A DNA stretch of 64,000 nt from Enterobacteriaceae bacterium UBA7338 (GCA_002480085.1 DKPJ01000004.1:1-64000), one strand, 5' to 3'; counted from the first letter of the stretch, positions 27,906 to 36,882 are shown. Made by a program: numbers and translations. Notes: generated by a model from the sequence alone, not told the origin.

Positions 27906-28981
27906 CTACACTGATTCACGTTCTGGGATCGGATATCCCACACCATAACCTGACCGTGCTGCGGTTTTTCAACGACAGCCTTGCGGCAACGGGTGAGCAC
28001 GCCCGCGAATTTATGATTTGCAGGGGGGAGGAGAGCTGGCGCGCCCAGTTCCCGGCGCTCACGCTGCGCTTCTTTAGCGGTAAGAGAGCGCTGGCCCAGG
28101 CGGTGATCGCTCTTGCCAAAGCCGATCGCCGGCAGCGCTTCTTCTTTCATGGTCAGTTTAACACCGAACTCTGGCTGGCCCTGCTGCGCGGTGCCATCAA
28201 GCCTCAGCAGTTTAACTGGCACGCCTGGGGAGCCGATCTCTATGAGGTTTCCCAAAGCCTGAAGTTTCGCCTTTTCTATCCGCTGCGGCGTCTCGCCCAG
28301 CGGCGGGTCGGCTGTATCTTTGCCACCCGTGGCGACCTGCAATTTTTTGCCCGTCGCCATCCGCAGGTGCGCGGCGAGCTGCTCTACTTCCCAACGCGAA
28401 TGGATCCCACGCTCAATACAATGGCGCAGGAGACGCAGCGCGAGGGCAAGCTGACGGTGCTGGTGGGCAACTCCGGCGATCGCAGCAACGAGCATATCGC
28501 GGCTCTCAAGGCTGTCCATCAGCAGTTTGGCGATACGGTTAACGTCATCGTTCCGATGGGCTATCCGGCCAATAACGAGGCCTATATTGCCGAGGTGCGC
28601 CAGGCGGGTCTGGCTCTGTTTAGCGCCGAGAATCTGCGCATCCTCGCCGATAAGCTAGAGTTTGATGACTACCTGGCGCTGCTGCGCCGGTGCGATCTTG
28701 GCTACTTTATCTTTGCCCGCCAGCAGGGGATTGGTACGCTCTGTCTGCTGATCCAGGCTGGCGTACCCTGCGTGCTGAACCGGGAGAACCCCTTCTGGCA
28801 GGATATGGTCGAGCAGCACATTCCCGTGCTCTTTACCGGTGACAGGCTTGATGAGGCGGTGGTGCGCGAGGCCCAGCGGCAGCTGGCGGCGGTAGATAAA
28901 AACAGCATCACCTTCTTTAGCCCCAACTACCTTGCGCCCTGGCATGAGGCGTTACGCATTGCCGCAGGAGGTACGCAATGA
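27902..28981 (+). CDS. wecF: dTDP-Fuc4NAc:lipid II transferase
   Basis: A 359-aa GT56 glycosyltransferase (also RffT) that adds Fuc4NAc to lipid II to complete the ECA repeat. The conserved starts TTLIHVLGSDIPHHN and FNWHAWGADLYE, and NSGDRSNEHI are present, and the length equals E. coli WecF. It overlaps wzxE by 4 bp upstream and wzyE by 4 bp downstream. It should act at the cytoplasmic face of the inner membrane. Confidence 0.96.
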   Translation: MTTLIHVLGSDIPHHNLTVLRFFNDSLAATGEHAREFMICRGEESWRAQFPALTLRFFSGKRALAQAVIALAKADRRQRFFFHGQFNTELWLALLRGAIKPQQFNWHAWGADLYEVSQSLKFRLFYPLRRLAQRRVGCIFATRGDLQFFARRHPQVRGELLYFPTRMDPTLNTMAQETQREGKLTVLVGNSGDRSNEHIAALKAVHQQFGDTVNVIVPMGYPANNEAYIAEVRQAGLALFSAENLRILADKLEFDDYLALLRRCDLGYFIFARQQGIGTLCLLIQAGVPCVLNRENPFWQDMVEQHIPVLFTGDRLDEAVVREAQRQLAAVDKNSITFFSPNYLAPWHEALRIAAGGTQ

Positions 28982-30330
28982 GCCAGCTCGCGTTCTCTGG
29001 CCTGCTGGCCATCTGGCTGCTGGCGACGCTGTTTATCGCCACGCTGACCTGGTTTGAGTTTCGCCGCGTGCGATTTAACTTTAACGTCTTCTTTTCGCTG
29101 CTGTTTCTGCTGACGTTTTTCTTTGGCTTTCCGCTCACCAGCATTCTGGTCTTCCGCTTCAACGTCGGCGTTGCGCCGCCTGAGGTGATGATGCAGTCCC
29201 TGCTGGCGGCGGTCTGCTTCTACGCTATCTACTACGTTACCTATAAAACGCGGCTGCGGCCCGCATCTGCGGTCAAGCCGCGCCGTCCGCTGTTCACCAT
29301 GAACCGGGTGGAGACGCATCTGGCGTGGATAATGCTCATGCTTATCGCCCTGGTGAGCGTCAGCATCTTCTTTATGCACAACGGCTTCCTGCTGTTCCGG
29401 CTGCACTCCTATAGCCAGATCTTTTCGAGCCAGGTCTCCGGCGTGGCGCTTAAGCGCTTCTTTTATTTCTTTATTCCCGCGATGCTGGTGGTCTATTTTC
29501 TACGCCAGGATGGCCGGGGCTGGATCTTCTTCCTTGTCAGCACCGTCGCCTTTGGCCTGCTGACCTACATGATTGTGGGCGGCACGCGGGCCAACATCAT
29601 CATCGCCTTTGCCATTTTCCTGTTTATCGGCATTATCCGCGGCTGGATTTCGCTGTGGATGCTGGCGGCGGCGGGCGTGATGGGGATTGTCGGGATGTTC
29701 TGGCTGGCGTTGAAGCGTTACGGATTACAGGTAAGCGGCGATGAGGCGTTTTATACCTTCCTCTACCTTACCCGCGACACCTTCTCGCCGTGGGAGAACC
29801 TCTCCCTGCTGCTGCAAAACTACGACAAGATCGACTTCCAGGGGCTTGCGCCTATCGTGCGCGACTTCTACGTGTTTATTCCTACCTGGCTGTGGCCAGA
29901 CAGGCCGGGCATCGTGCTGAACACCGCGAACTACTTCACCTGGGAAGTGCTGAACAACCACTCCGGGCTGGCGATCTCCCCGACGCTGATCGGTTCGCTG
30001 GTGGTGATGGGTGGGGTCTGGTTCATTCCGCTGGGGGCGGTCGTCGTTGGGCTGATCATTAAGTGGTTTGACTGGCTTTATGAGCTGGGCAACCAGGAGA
30101 CCAACCGCTATAAGGCGGCGATTTTGCACAGCTTCTGTTTCGGTGCCATCTTCAATATGATCGTGCTGGCGCGCGAGGGATTGGACGCCTTTGTTTCTCG
30201 CGTCGTCTTCTTCCTCGTGGTCTTTGGCGCCTGCCTGCTAATGGCGAAGCTGCTCTACTGGCTGTTCGATAGTGCTGGGCTGATCCACAAACGCGGCGGG
30301 CGATTATCGCAACCGCTCTCGCAAGCCTGA
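28978..30330 (+). CDS. wzyE: ECA polymerase WzyE
   Basis: A 450-aa inner-membrane protein with about 11-12 predicted membrane segments. It polymerises ECA repeats in the periplasm, with chain length set by WzzE. The sequence SYSQIFSSQVSGVALKRFF and the LTRDTFSPWENLSLLL loop match E. coli WzyE, and the length is the same. It overlaps wecF by 4 bp. Confidence 0.95.
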   Translation: MSQLAFSGLLAIWLLATLFIATLTWFEFRRVRFNFNVFFSLLFLLTFFFGFPLTSILVFRFNVGVAPPEVMMQSLLAAVCFYAIYYVTYKTRLRPASAVKPRRPLFTMNRVETHLAWIMLMLIALVSVSIFFMHNGFLLFRLHSYSQIFSSQVSGVALKRFFYFFIPAMLVVYFLRQDGRGWIFFLVSTVAFGLLTYMIVGGTRANIIIAFAIFLFIGIIRGWISLWMLAAAGVMGIVGMFWLALKRYGLQVSGDEAFYTFLYLTRDTFSPWENLSLLLQNYDKIDFQGLAPIVRDFYVFIPTWLWPDRPGIVLNTANYFTWEVLNNHSGLAISPTLIGSLVVMGGVWFIPLGAVVVGLIIKWFDWLYELGNQETNRYKAAILHSFCFGAIFNMIVLAREGLDAFVSRVVFFLVVFGACLLMAKLLYWLFDSAGLIHKRGGRLSQPLSQA

Positions 30331-30344
30331 CAAGGATAATCATT

Positions 30345-31085
30345 ATGACGGACACGACGACCGCGCCCACTTACACCCTACGCGGCCTACAGCTGATTGG
30401 CTGGCGTAACATGGCGCACGCGCTGGATTTTCTCTACGCTGGCGGCGAGCTGAAGCAGGGCACGCTGGTGGCGATCAACGCCGAGAAGATGCTGACCCTT
30501 GAAGACGATGCCCAGGTCCGGGCGCTCATTGAGGCGGCCGAGTTTAAGTATGCCGACGGGATCAGCGTGGTGCGTTCAATGCGCAAAAAGTACCCGCAGG
30601 CGGTGGTTGAGCGAGTCGCGGGGGCCGATCTCTGGGAAGCGCTAATGGCGCGCGCCGGGAGAGAAGGGACGCCGGTATTCCTGATCGGCGGCAAGCCTGG
30701 CGTACTGGCCCAGACACAGCAGCAGCTGCGCGATCGCTGGCAGGTGAATATTGTCGGCGGCCAGGATGGTTACTTCCAGCCCGAGCAGCGCCAGGCGCTG
30801 TTTGAGCGCGTTCGCGAAAGCGGGGCGAAGATCGTTACCGTGGCGATGGGCTCGCCGCGCCAGGAGCTGCTGATGCGCGACTGTCGGGAAGTCCATCCTC
30901 ATGCGCTTTATATGGGCGTTGGCGGCACCTATGACGTCTTTACCGGCCACGTTAAGCGTGCGCCGAAGGTATGGCAGCGGATGGGGCTTGAGTGGCTCTA
31001 TCGCCTGCTGTCCCAGCCCAGCCGCATCACGCGCCAGCTGCGGCTGCTGCGCTATCTCGCCTGGCACTATCGTGGCCAGCTCTAA
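30345..31085 (+). CDS. wecG: UDP-ManNAcA transferase WecG
   Basis: A 246-aa GT26 glycosyltransferase (also RffM) that adds ManNAcA to lipid I to form ECA lipid II. The conserved segments are YADGISVVRSMR, FLIGGKPGV and MGVGGTYDVFTGHVKRAP. It is the last gene of the wec operon, 14 bp after wzyE. An inverted repeat GCGCAGC/GCTGCGC at about 31098-31117 follows, without a clear T run. Confidence 0.96.
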   Translation: MTDTTTAPTYTLRGLQLIGWRNMAHALDFLYAGGELKQGTLVAINAEKMLTLEDDAQVRALIEAAEFKYADGISVVRSMRKKYPQAVVERVAGADLWEALMARAGREGTPVFLIGGKPGVLAQTQQQLRDRWQVNIVGGQDGYFQPEQRQALFERVRESGAKIVTVAMGSPRQELLMRDCREVHPHALYMGVGGTYDVFTGHVKRAPKVWQRMGLEWLYRLLSQPSRITRQLRLLRYLAWHYRGQL

Positions 31086-31323
31086 TCTTATCGTGTGACG
31101 GCGCAGCCAGTCTGCTGCGCTGTGCCTGCCTCTGATTGTTGATTTATTGTACTGTCTATTGATTTTTCTTATGCATCGTTTGCCATTTCGGCGAAATTAA
31201 GAAACCATTCGCTCACTCAACGCGGTGCCACGGGGCTTTTTGCAGCGGCCTGCGGTGAGCTGAGGTTGCACTCATAACGATAACCCGCAGCGTCGGGACA
31301 GTAGTAAACACGACAGAGGATTT

Positions 31324-32709
31324 ATGGCCGAGAGTAAACCGGAGCTTCAGCGTGGGCTGGAAGCACGACATATCGAACTTATCGCCTTAGGTGGCACAAT
31401 AGGCGTTGGTCTGTTTATGGGGGCAGCAAGCACCCTGAAGTGGGCAGGACCGTCAGTATTACTGGCCTATATTGTGGCCGGGCTTTTTGTTTTCTTCATC
31501 ATGCGCTCGATGGGCGAGATGCTGTTCCTTGAGCCGGTAGCCGGTTCGTTCGCCGTCTACGCGCACCGCTATATGAGCCCGTTCTTTGGCTATCTCACGG
31601 CCTGGTCATACTGGTTTATGTGGATGGCGGTAGGAATATCGGAGATCACCGCGATTGGCGTCTACGTTCAGTTCTGGTTCCCGGAGATGGCGCAGTGGAT
31701 ACCGGCGCTGATCGCCGTCGGACTGGTGGCGTTGGCTAACCTGGCGGCGGTGCGCCTGTATGGCGAAATTGAGTTCTGGTTTGCGATGATCAAAGTCACC
31801 ACGATCGTGGTGATGATTATCGTCGGCCTTGGGGTGATCTTCTTTGGTTTCGGCAACGGCGGGCAGGCGATTGGCTTTGGCAATTTGACCGGGCATGGCG
31901 GCTTCTTTGCCGGTGGCTGGAAAGGCTTCCTGACCGCGCTCTGTATCGTCGTCGCCTCGTATCAGGGCGTTGAGCTGATCGGCATTACCGCCGGTGAGGC
32001 CAAAAATCCGCAGGTCACGCTGCGCAGCGCGGTGGGCAAGGTGCTGTGGCGTATTCTGATCTTCTACGTGGGTGCGATTTTCGTTATCGTCACCATCTTC
32101 CCGTGGAATGAGATCGGCAGCAACGGCAGCCCGTTTGTGCTGACCTTTGCCAAGATTGGCATTACCGCTGCGGCAGGGATCATTAACTTTGTGGTACTCA
32201 CCGCCGCGCTCTCGGGCTGCAACAGCGGAATGTACAGCTGCGGACGCATGCTCTATGCGCTGGCTAAAAACCGTCAGCTGCCTGCGGCGGTGGCGAAGGT
32301 ATCGCGCCACGGCGTACCGGTAGCGGGCGTCGCTATCTCGATAGCTATCCTGCTGGTCGGCTCCTGCCTCAACTACATCATTCCGAACCCGCAGCGCGTG
32401 TTTGTCTACGTCTACAGCGCCAGCGTGCTGCCGGGCATGGTGCCATGGTTTGTCATTCTGATTAGCCAGCTGCGTTTCCGTGAGGCACATAAAGCAGAGA
32501 TTGCCAGCCATCCGTTCCGTTCGATCCTCTTCCCGTGGGCGAACTATTTAACGATGGCGTTCCTGTTTTGCGTATTAATCGGCATGGGTTTTAACGATGA
32601 TACCCGTATGTCGCTGTTTGTCGGCATCATCTTTTTGGCTGCGGTATCGCTCGCCTACAAGGTTTTACGCCTCAATCGGCACACCGCGACGTTAAAAACG
32701 GGGAAATAA
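31324..32709 (+). CDS. yifK: APC-family amino acid permease YifK/ThrP
   Basis: A 461-aa amino-acid/proton symporter of the APC superfamily with about 12 membrane helices. The signature LGGTIGVGLFMGA opens helix 1. The E. coli homologue transports threonine and serine and is regulated by Lrp and the sRNA GcvB. A 238-bp upstream region between wecG and yifK leaves room for its own promoter; the ribosome site is AGAGGA. A terminator hairpin follows the stop. Confidence 0.93.
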   Translation: MAESKPELQRGLEARHIELIALGGTIGVGLFMGAASTLKWAGPSVLLAYIVAGLFVFFIMRSMGEMLFLEPVAGSFAVYAHRYMSPFFGYLTAWSYWFMWMAVGISEITAIGVYVQFWFPEMAQWIPALIAVGLVALANLAAVRLYGEIEFWFAMIKVTTIVVMIIVGLGVIFFGFGNGGQAIGFGNLTGHGGFFAGGWKGFLTALCIVVASYQGVELIGITAGEAKNPQVTLRSAVGKVLWRILIFYVGAIFVIVTIFPWNEIGSNGSPFVLTFAKIGITAAAGIINFVVLTAALSGCNSGMYSCGRMLYALAKNRQLPAAVAKVSRHGVPVAGVAISIAILLVGSCLNYIIPNPQRVFVYVYSASVLPGMVPWFVILISQLRFREAHKAEIASHPFRSILFPWANYLTMAFLFCVLIGMGFNDDTRMSLFVGIIFLAAVSLAYKVLRLNRHTATLKTGK

Positions 32710-32714
32710 AAGAC

Positions 32715-32751
32715 AAAATGCGCAAAGCATAACCAAACGCGCATTTTATTT
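32715..32751 (+). terminator. yifK terminator
   Basis: AAAATGCGC and GCGCATTTT form a 9-bp stem around a 15-nt loop, ending in ATTT. It separates yifK from the tRNA group. Confidence 0.75.
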
Positions 32752-32811
32752 AAAAAGGCACTAGACAGCGGGGTGTGAAGTCCGTAATATCCACCCCCGC
32801 AACGGCGCTAA

Positions 32812-32888
<77 letters not shown>

Positions 32889-32955
32889 TTTTACCCGGTG
32901 CTGGAGCTGCGGTGGACTGTGAAATTGAACAGGACCGCGTAAAAGAATTAGTAGT

Positions 32956-33032
32956 GGTGGCTATAGCTCAGTTGGTAGAGCCCTGGATTGTGATTCCAGT
33001 TGTCGTGGGTTCGAATCCCATTAGCCACCCCA
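32956..33032 (+). tRNA. hisR: tRNA-His (GTG)
   Basis: A 77-nt tRNA that includes the extra 5' G (position -1) needed for histidyl-tRNA identity, anticodon loop TTGTGAT (anticodon GTG) and encoded CCA. The sequence matches enteric hisR. Confidence 0.97.
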
Positions 33033-33051
33033 TTATTTAAAGTTGTGAAAT

Positions 33052-33137
33052 GCGAAGGTGGCGGAATTGGTAGACGCGCTAGCTTCAGGTGTTAGTGTCC
33101 TTTGGATGTGGGGGTTCGAGTCCCCCCCCTCGCACCA
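33052..33137 (+). tRNA. leuT: tRNA-Leu (CAG)
   Basis: An 86-nt class II tRNA with a long variable arm and anticodon CAG in CTTCAGGT. The variable-arm stem GTCC/GGAT closes a 3-nt loop, one base shorter than the E. coli copy I remember. The CCA end is encoded. Confidence 0.96.
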
Positions 33138-33180
33138 CGACTTAAAATGAATTGAACTAAAAATTCAAAAAGCAGTACAT

Positions 33181-33257
33181 CGGCGAGTAGCGCAGCTTGG
33201 TAGCGCAACTGGTTTGGGACCAGTGGGTCGGAGGTTCGAATCCTCTCTCGCCGACCA
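33181..33257 (+). tRNA. proM: tRNA-Pro (TGG)
   Basis: A 77-nt tRNA with acceptor CGGCGAG, anticodon loop TTTGGGA (anticodon TGG) and encoded CCA. It is the last tRNA of the group. Its 3' 17 nt are copied twice more downstream in 166-bp repeats. Confidence 0.97.
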
Positions 33258-33592
33258 CATTTAGAAACCCCGCTTTATAGCGGGGTTTTTTTTCGCCCAA
33301 ATCCAACGAGGATGAGAACCTCCGGGGCAGGAGGTTCGACTCGAGCGAAGCGAGAGAGCGTTGCTTTAGCAACGACCCGCAGGGCGAGCCACGGAGTGGC
33401 GAGTTATCCTCTCTCGCCGACCACATTTAGAAACCCCGCTTTATAGCGGGGTTTTTTTCGTCTTAATTTCACAGAGGATGAGAGCCTCCGGGGCAGGAGG
33501 TTCGACCCGAGCGAAGCGAGGGAACGTTGCTTCAGCAACGGCCCGCAGGGCGAGCCACGCAGTGGCGAGTTATCCTCTCTCGCCGACCACAT
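33241..33592 (+). repeat. 166-bp tandem repeats carrying the proM 3' end (RtT-like)
   Basis: The 20-mer TCCTCTCTCGCCGACCACAT occurs at 33241, 33407 and 33573, exactly 166 bp apart. The first copy is the 3' end of proM. The two full units (33241-33406, 33407-33572) are highly similar (high 80s percent by eye). Each has a terminator-like hairpin (AAACCCCGC/GCGGGGTTT plus T run) and small hairpins such as GTTGC-TTTA-GCAAC. The arrangement matches the RtT repeats after E. coli tyrT, which also carry the tRNA 3' end. Minus-strand ORFs of 78-89 codons across this repeat look spurious. Confidence 0.9.
33265..33293 (+). terminator. proM operon terminator (repeat unit 1)
   Basis: AAACCCCGCT/AGCGGGGTTT stem with a short loop and eight T, 8 bp after the proM CCA. 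The same hairpin recurs in repeat unit 2 at about 33431-33458. Confidence 0.9.
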
Positions 33593-33609
33593 GCCTGACA
33601 ATTTCCGAC

Positions 33610-36549
33610 TCACCGTGCGTCTGTGGCAGCGGCAGGCCATAACCTTATCATTTCATTACTTGCTCCCAGCGCATTTTGCAAGACAATGTCTCGTGATACG
33701 GTGTGCGGTTGATTAGCGATTTCTATAATTAATTCTCCAGATGATGTCATTTCATATCTGGACGTTTCCATACGACCATTTATCTCCAGGCCTATTAATC
33801 CTGATTGAGAACGACCTCGTAGAAATTGGATTGTTATAAAATCATAAACTTCTTGCCAGCTAGTTGTTGCGGCTGCGCTCGTAACGCGCTGAAAAATATG
33901 GTAACTTTCATGTGCCAGGTTCTCCGGAGGCGTGTTTCTGTCTATTAAGCTGATTTGGCCTGACTGATAATCCAGAACATAAATATTTTCATTGCTTCTT
34001 GTCACTGTAACGACATGCCCCCCTCCTGGAGAGAAAACGTTCTGCTGAACGTTGGCCGGGCGTCGATAAGCTAACCCTACGGCTTCATTGTTGGCTAATT
34101 CTCTATTCAAATAATCATACGTTGCCTGCCAGCGATCTTGAGGAGAACCCATGTGGTCATTAAAATTCTGTGTACTAACGTGTACGCCTACTTGGTTAAA
34201 TAGTAAGTCAATTTCATCCAGTGAGGCAGAGTCCTGTTGCATGATCTCCGTATGGTTAACAATATTATTTACATCTGCATTTACTAACGCTGCTATCGTG
34301 CAGTAATAACAATTCTGGTTTAACTGATGGGGATTCATAGCCCCGGCGACGACGGGGAACATCGCAGCAAATTGCTCCATTAAATTAGTACCAAAAAAGC
34401 TGGTGAAATTTTCAGGTAATGGTCTGAGATTAAACGAACTCATTACTTCGAGCATATGACTGGCCCATTCTTCGTTTGTATAGAGGCCAGTACTATCTTT
34501 GAACGTTACCGGATTATTCCCTACCATTCGGAACAGGTTCAGCCCATCCACCTCGCCTGCCGGGTCCGCACTTACCCAGCGGCAGAGCCACGGGGCGTAA
34601 TAGCGGTGGCCGTAGTAGTACAGCCCGGTACTGTCCCGCTCTTTGCCGGAGTAGCGCACGGTTTTATAACTGGCCTCCACCTCGTTGCGCCCCGCCCATA
34701 CCGCCGTGCCGCCAAAGGGATAGTACTCCTCCCGGCTGATAAGCTGCCCCTCGGCATCCAGCTCCAGCGCCAGCGAGCCGATGTTGTCGTCCACGCTCCA
34801 GCGCACCTGGTCATTAGCCGCAATCTCCTGCGGCCTGCCCGTTTCCCAGTGTAGGACCCGGATACCCGCCCGCCCCGCCTGGCCGGTGATAACGTGCAGC
34901 TCCTCTGACAGAGAGGGTGAAGCGCTGCTGTCCGTCGTCTCCTGCCAGCTTTTGCGCAGCTCCAGCCCCGGCAGGTAGCGCACCTCGTCCACGCTCCACA
35001 ACTGCGAGTCGCCATTCGCCAGGGTACGGGTCTGCTTGCGCACCCGCCGGCTGCCGCTGTACTGGTAGATTTCCCGGTCATTGTCGCCGCTGCTGCGGCT
35101 CAGCACCGTCACCGACTGCAGGTTGTTACTGCCGTCCCAGACCAGCGGGTCAAGACCGCTATCATCCGTGACCGGAGCCCGGGCCTGGAGGGTCAGCAGG
35201 TTACCGTTAGCGTCAAACCAGCCCGCCACCTCATCCGGATCCTGTGGCCCGCCGTCGTTTTGCTGCACGCTGCGGTTGGAGATCGTGTCTGTGGTCATGG
35301 TGCGGGTAAAGTTTGCCGCCCCGCTGTGCTTCAGGGTCTGAAGGTTACCGCTGTCGTCATACTGGTAGCTGCGGGTATAGTTCACGTACTGGCTGTCGTC
35401 TGACAACACCGGCAGGCCACTGTACTGCATCCCGCTGTGGTTTGCGTTCTCGCGCCCGGTGGCGCTCAGCAGCTGGTAGAGGGCATCGTAGGTGAACAGC
35501 CGGGTACCACCGGTGGCCTGGTTGCGGTAATAGCGCGATGCCACGCTGCCGTCGCTCAGGGAGGTGATGTTGCCGATGAAGTCATACCCGTAGCTCAGGG
35601 CTTGTAACATCGTCTTGTCCGCGCGCTGGGCCGTGATGGTGGCGAGCCACTGGTTCTGCGGGTCGTAGCTGTACTGCGTGGTCACCCCGTTGCCGGCTGA
35701 TTCCGTCAGCACCTGGCCCGCCGCGCTCCAGGTCACATTACTGAGCAGGGTCTGGGTCTCCCCGCCTGCCGGGGTCACCGTCTGATAACAGGCAGCCCCG
35801 CTGACGTTATAGCGCCAGGCCTGTACATGGCCCTTCGCATCCGTCTGCTTCAGCACCGTGCCACGGGCGTCGGCAGTGACGGACGTGGTGTATGTCTCCG
35901 CCTCCAGCAGCGCCTCCCGTCCGGCCTCATCCTCCGGCCAGTCCGGTAACGCCTCCGCTGAGGCCAGGAAGCGCTGCCCCTGGCTGAGCACCACCCCGCT
36001 CAGCGCCACTGAGTTCACCTCAGACAGGCCGCCACTGTCATACTGCGCCACGCAGACGCCGCGCAGGTTGTTCCCCTGCGAGCCGTCATCCGCCGGACCG
36101 CTGTCGCCGTACTCGCTGCGCCAGCTGACGCGGATTTCACTGCTCCCGCTCAGCTGCTCGCTGCCGGATGAAGGACGACCCGGCTCATCATACGCCACGG
36201 TTTGTACCGTAAGGCGTCCGTCCCGGATCCAGACCGCACGGCCCGCTGCGTCAAACAGCGTCACCTGCTCTCCGCTGTCAGTGCTTTCGCGACGCAGCAC
36301 CTGGCCTGCCAGCGAGGGCGTGGTGCACAGGTTTGCCGGGGCCGGGCTGTCGGCACTCCAGGCGGCAAACAGGCGCGGGTCGCGGTGCGACACTACCCGG
36401 CTGGCGTCATCCGTCTGGGTTTGGGTGACCAGCAGACGCAGCGGGTTGTCGCTGCTGTCGTGGTTCCAGTTGAGGGCGCGCACGGCCAGCCCCCGGTTGT
36501 CGTGCGTGCTGACTACCGGCGTACCGGTAGCGACATTTGGGTTGCCCAT
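33610..36549 (-). CDS. Tc-toxin C subunit (TccC-like RHS protein) with papain-like C-terminal domain
   Basis: A 979-aa protein. Residues 1-689 match TccC-type C subunits of insecticidal ABC toxins. The N-terminus has TPVVSTHDNRGLAVRALNW; YD repeats such as YSYDPQNQ, YGYDFIGNI and FTYDALYQL follow; the core closes with YSGKERDSTGLYYYGHRYY, SADPAGEVDGLNLFRMVGNN and DSTGL (Asp685-Leu689). In this family the core is a cage that cuts itself at this point to free the C-terminal effector. Residues 690-979 are unlike standard TccC tails. Cys747/Cys750 (QNCYYCTIAAL), His845 (GGGHVVTV) and Asp860-Gln862 (VLDYQSG) suggest a papain-like (Tox-PL) toxin. The tail DNA is AT-rich (about 40% GC in samples against about 65% in the core), as if swapped in. 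AAAAGGTAAATAGAA precedes the ATG. No A or B subunit gene is nearby. It lies where E. coli has aslB/aslA. Confidence 0.85.
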   Translation of the reverse strand: MGNPNVATGTPVVSTHDNRGLAVRALNWNHDSSDNPLRLLVTQTQTDDASRVVSHRDPRLFAAWSADSPAPANLCTTPSLAGQVLRRESTDSGEQVTLFDAAGRAVWIRDGRLTVQTVAYDEPGRPSSGSEQLSGSSEIRVSWRSEYGDSGPADDGSQGNNLRGVCVAQYDSGGLSEVNSVALSGVVLSQGQRFLASAEALPDWPEDEAGREALLEAETYTTSVTADARGTVLKQTDAKGHVQAWRYNVSGAACYQTVTPAGGETQTLLSNVTWSAAGQVLTESAGNGVTTQYSYDPQNQWLATITAQRADKTMLQALSYGYDFIGNITSLSDGSVASRYYRNQATGGTRLFTYDALYQLLSATGRENANHSGMQYSGLPVLSDDSQYVNYTRSYQYDDSGNLQTLKHSGAANFTRTMTTDTISNRSVQQNDGGPQDPDEVAGWFDANGNLLTLQARAPVTDDSGLDPLVWDGSNNLQSVTVLSRSSGDNDREIYQYSGSRRVRKQTRTLANGDSQLWSVDEVRYLPGLELRKSWQETTDSSASPSLSEELHVITGQAGRAGIRVLHWETGRPQEIAANDQVRWSVDDNIGSLALELDAEGQLISREEYYPFGGTAVWAGRNEVEASYKTVRYSGKERDSTGLYYYGHRYYAPWLCRWVSADPAGEVDGLNLFRMVGNNPVTFKDSTGLYTNEEWASHMLEVMSSFNLRPLPENFTSFFGTNLMEQFAAMFPVVAGAMNPHQLNQNCYYCTIAALVNADVNNIVNHTEIMQQDSASLDEIDLLFNQVGVHVSTQNFNDHMGSPQDRWQATYDYLNRELANNEAVGLAYRRPANVQQNVFSPGGGHVVTVTRSNENIYVLDYQSGQISLIDRNTPPENLAHESYHIFQRVTSAAATTSWQEVYDFITIQFLRGRSQSGLIGLEINGRMETSRYEMTSSGELIIEIANQPHTVSRDIVLQNALGASNEMIRLWPAAATDAR

Positions 36550-36680
36550 TTCTATTTACCTTTTATGTTCTTAAAGATGTACATGAAGCAGTAATAAATA
36601 AAAGGTACAGGATGCCGTCCTGATGAAATGAGCAAAATAGAGATGAGAGGCACTAACAAGAAGACGTTAATGAGACGGGA

Positions 36681-36761
36681 TGTCGTCAATATGAGACATT
36701 TAACATATTGTTTTAAATAATATAATTAATCATGGTTTATCTGCGTCGCTATAAGGCGACA
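36681..36761. promoter_or_regulatory. Candidate GlrR activator sites for glmZ
   Basis: A perfect TGTC-N10-GACA dyad lies at 36681-36698 and a one-mismatch copy (CGTC-N10-GACA) at 36744-36761. This is the GlrR recognition pattern used upstream of sigma54 promoters of glmY and glmZ. They are 110-190 bp upstream of the -24/-12 element, a normal enhancer distance. An AT-rich stretch between could host IHF, but I see no clear IHF site. Confidence 0.75.
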
Positions 36762-36866
36762 CTTTTACTGCTTTACCTATGTCTTACACCGCTATTCAGC
36801 GCAATTTCGTGACGCCTTCCATAATTCCTAAATGAATACAGGCTGCTAGTTTTAGGAGTGAAAAAG

Positions 36867-36882
36867 TGGCACGGGTTGTGCA
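36867..36882 (+). promoter_or_regulatory. Sigma54 promoter of glmZ
   Basis: TGGCACGGGTTGTGCA has the invariant GG-N10-GC spacing (GG 36868-36869, GC 36880-36881), with GC about 13 bp before the glmZ 5' end. It matches the sigma54 consensus TGGCACG-N4-TTGCA well except in the -12 half. No convincing sigma70 -35 element is visible. Confidence 0.85.

Noticed and set aside
33157..33640. Two related minus-strand ORFs of 78-89 codons (RGFEPPTHWSQTSCATKL type)
   Set aside because: They are antisense to proM and the 166-bp repeats, have no ribosome binding site, and this peptide is a common false call across tRNA 3' ends.
33610..36549. Classical Rhs/CDI toxin with a linked immunity gene
   Set aside because: The N-terminus is of the TccC type, not of the PAAR/VgrG-linked Rhs type, and no small ORF for an immunity protein lies on either side.
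34456..36594. Plus-strand ORFs across the TccC-like gene
   Set aside because: They are shadows of the 979-aa gene: low-complexity Ser/Pro/Arg-rich translations without domains.
36550..36680. Second attachment site closing an integrated island
   Set aside because: The 20-mer with the proM end does not recur on the glmZ side, and no integrase is present.
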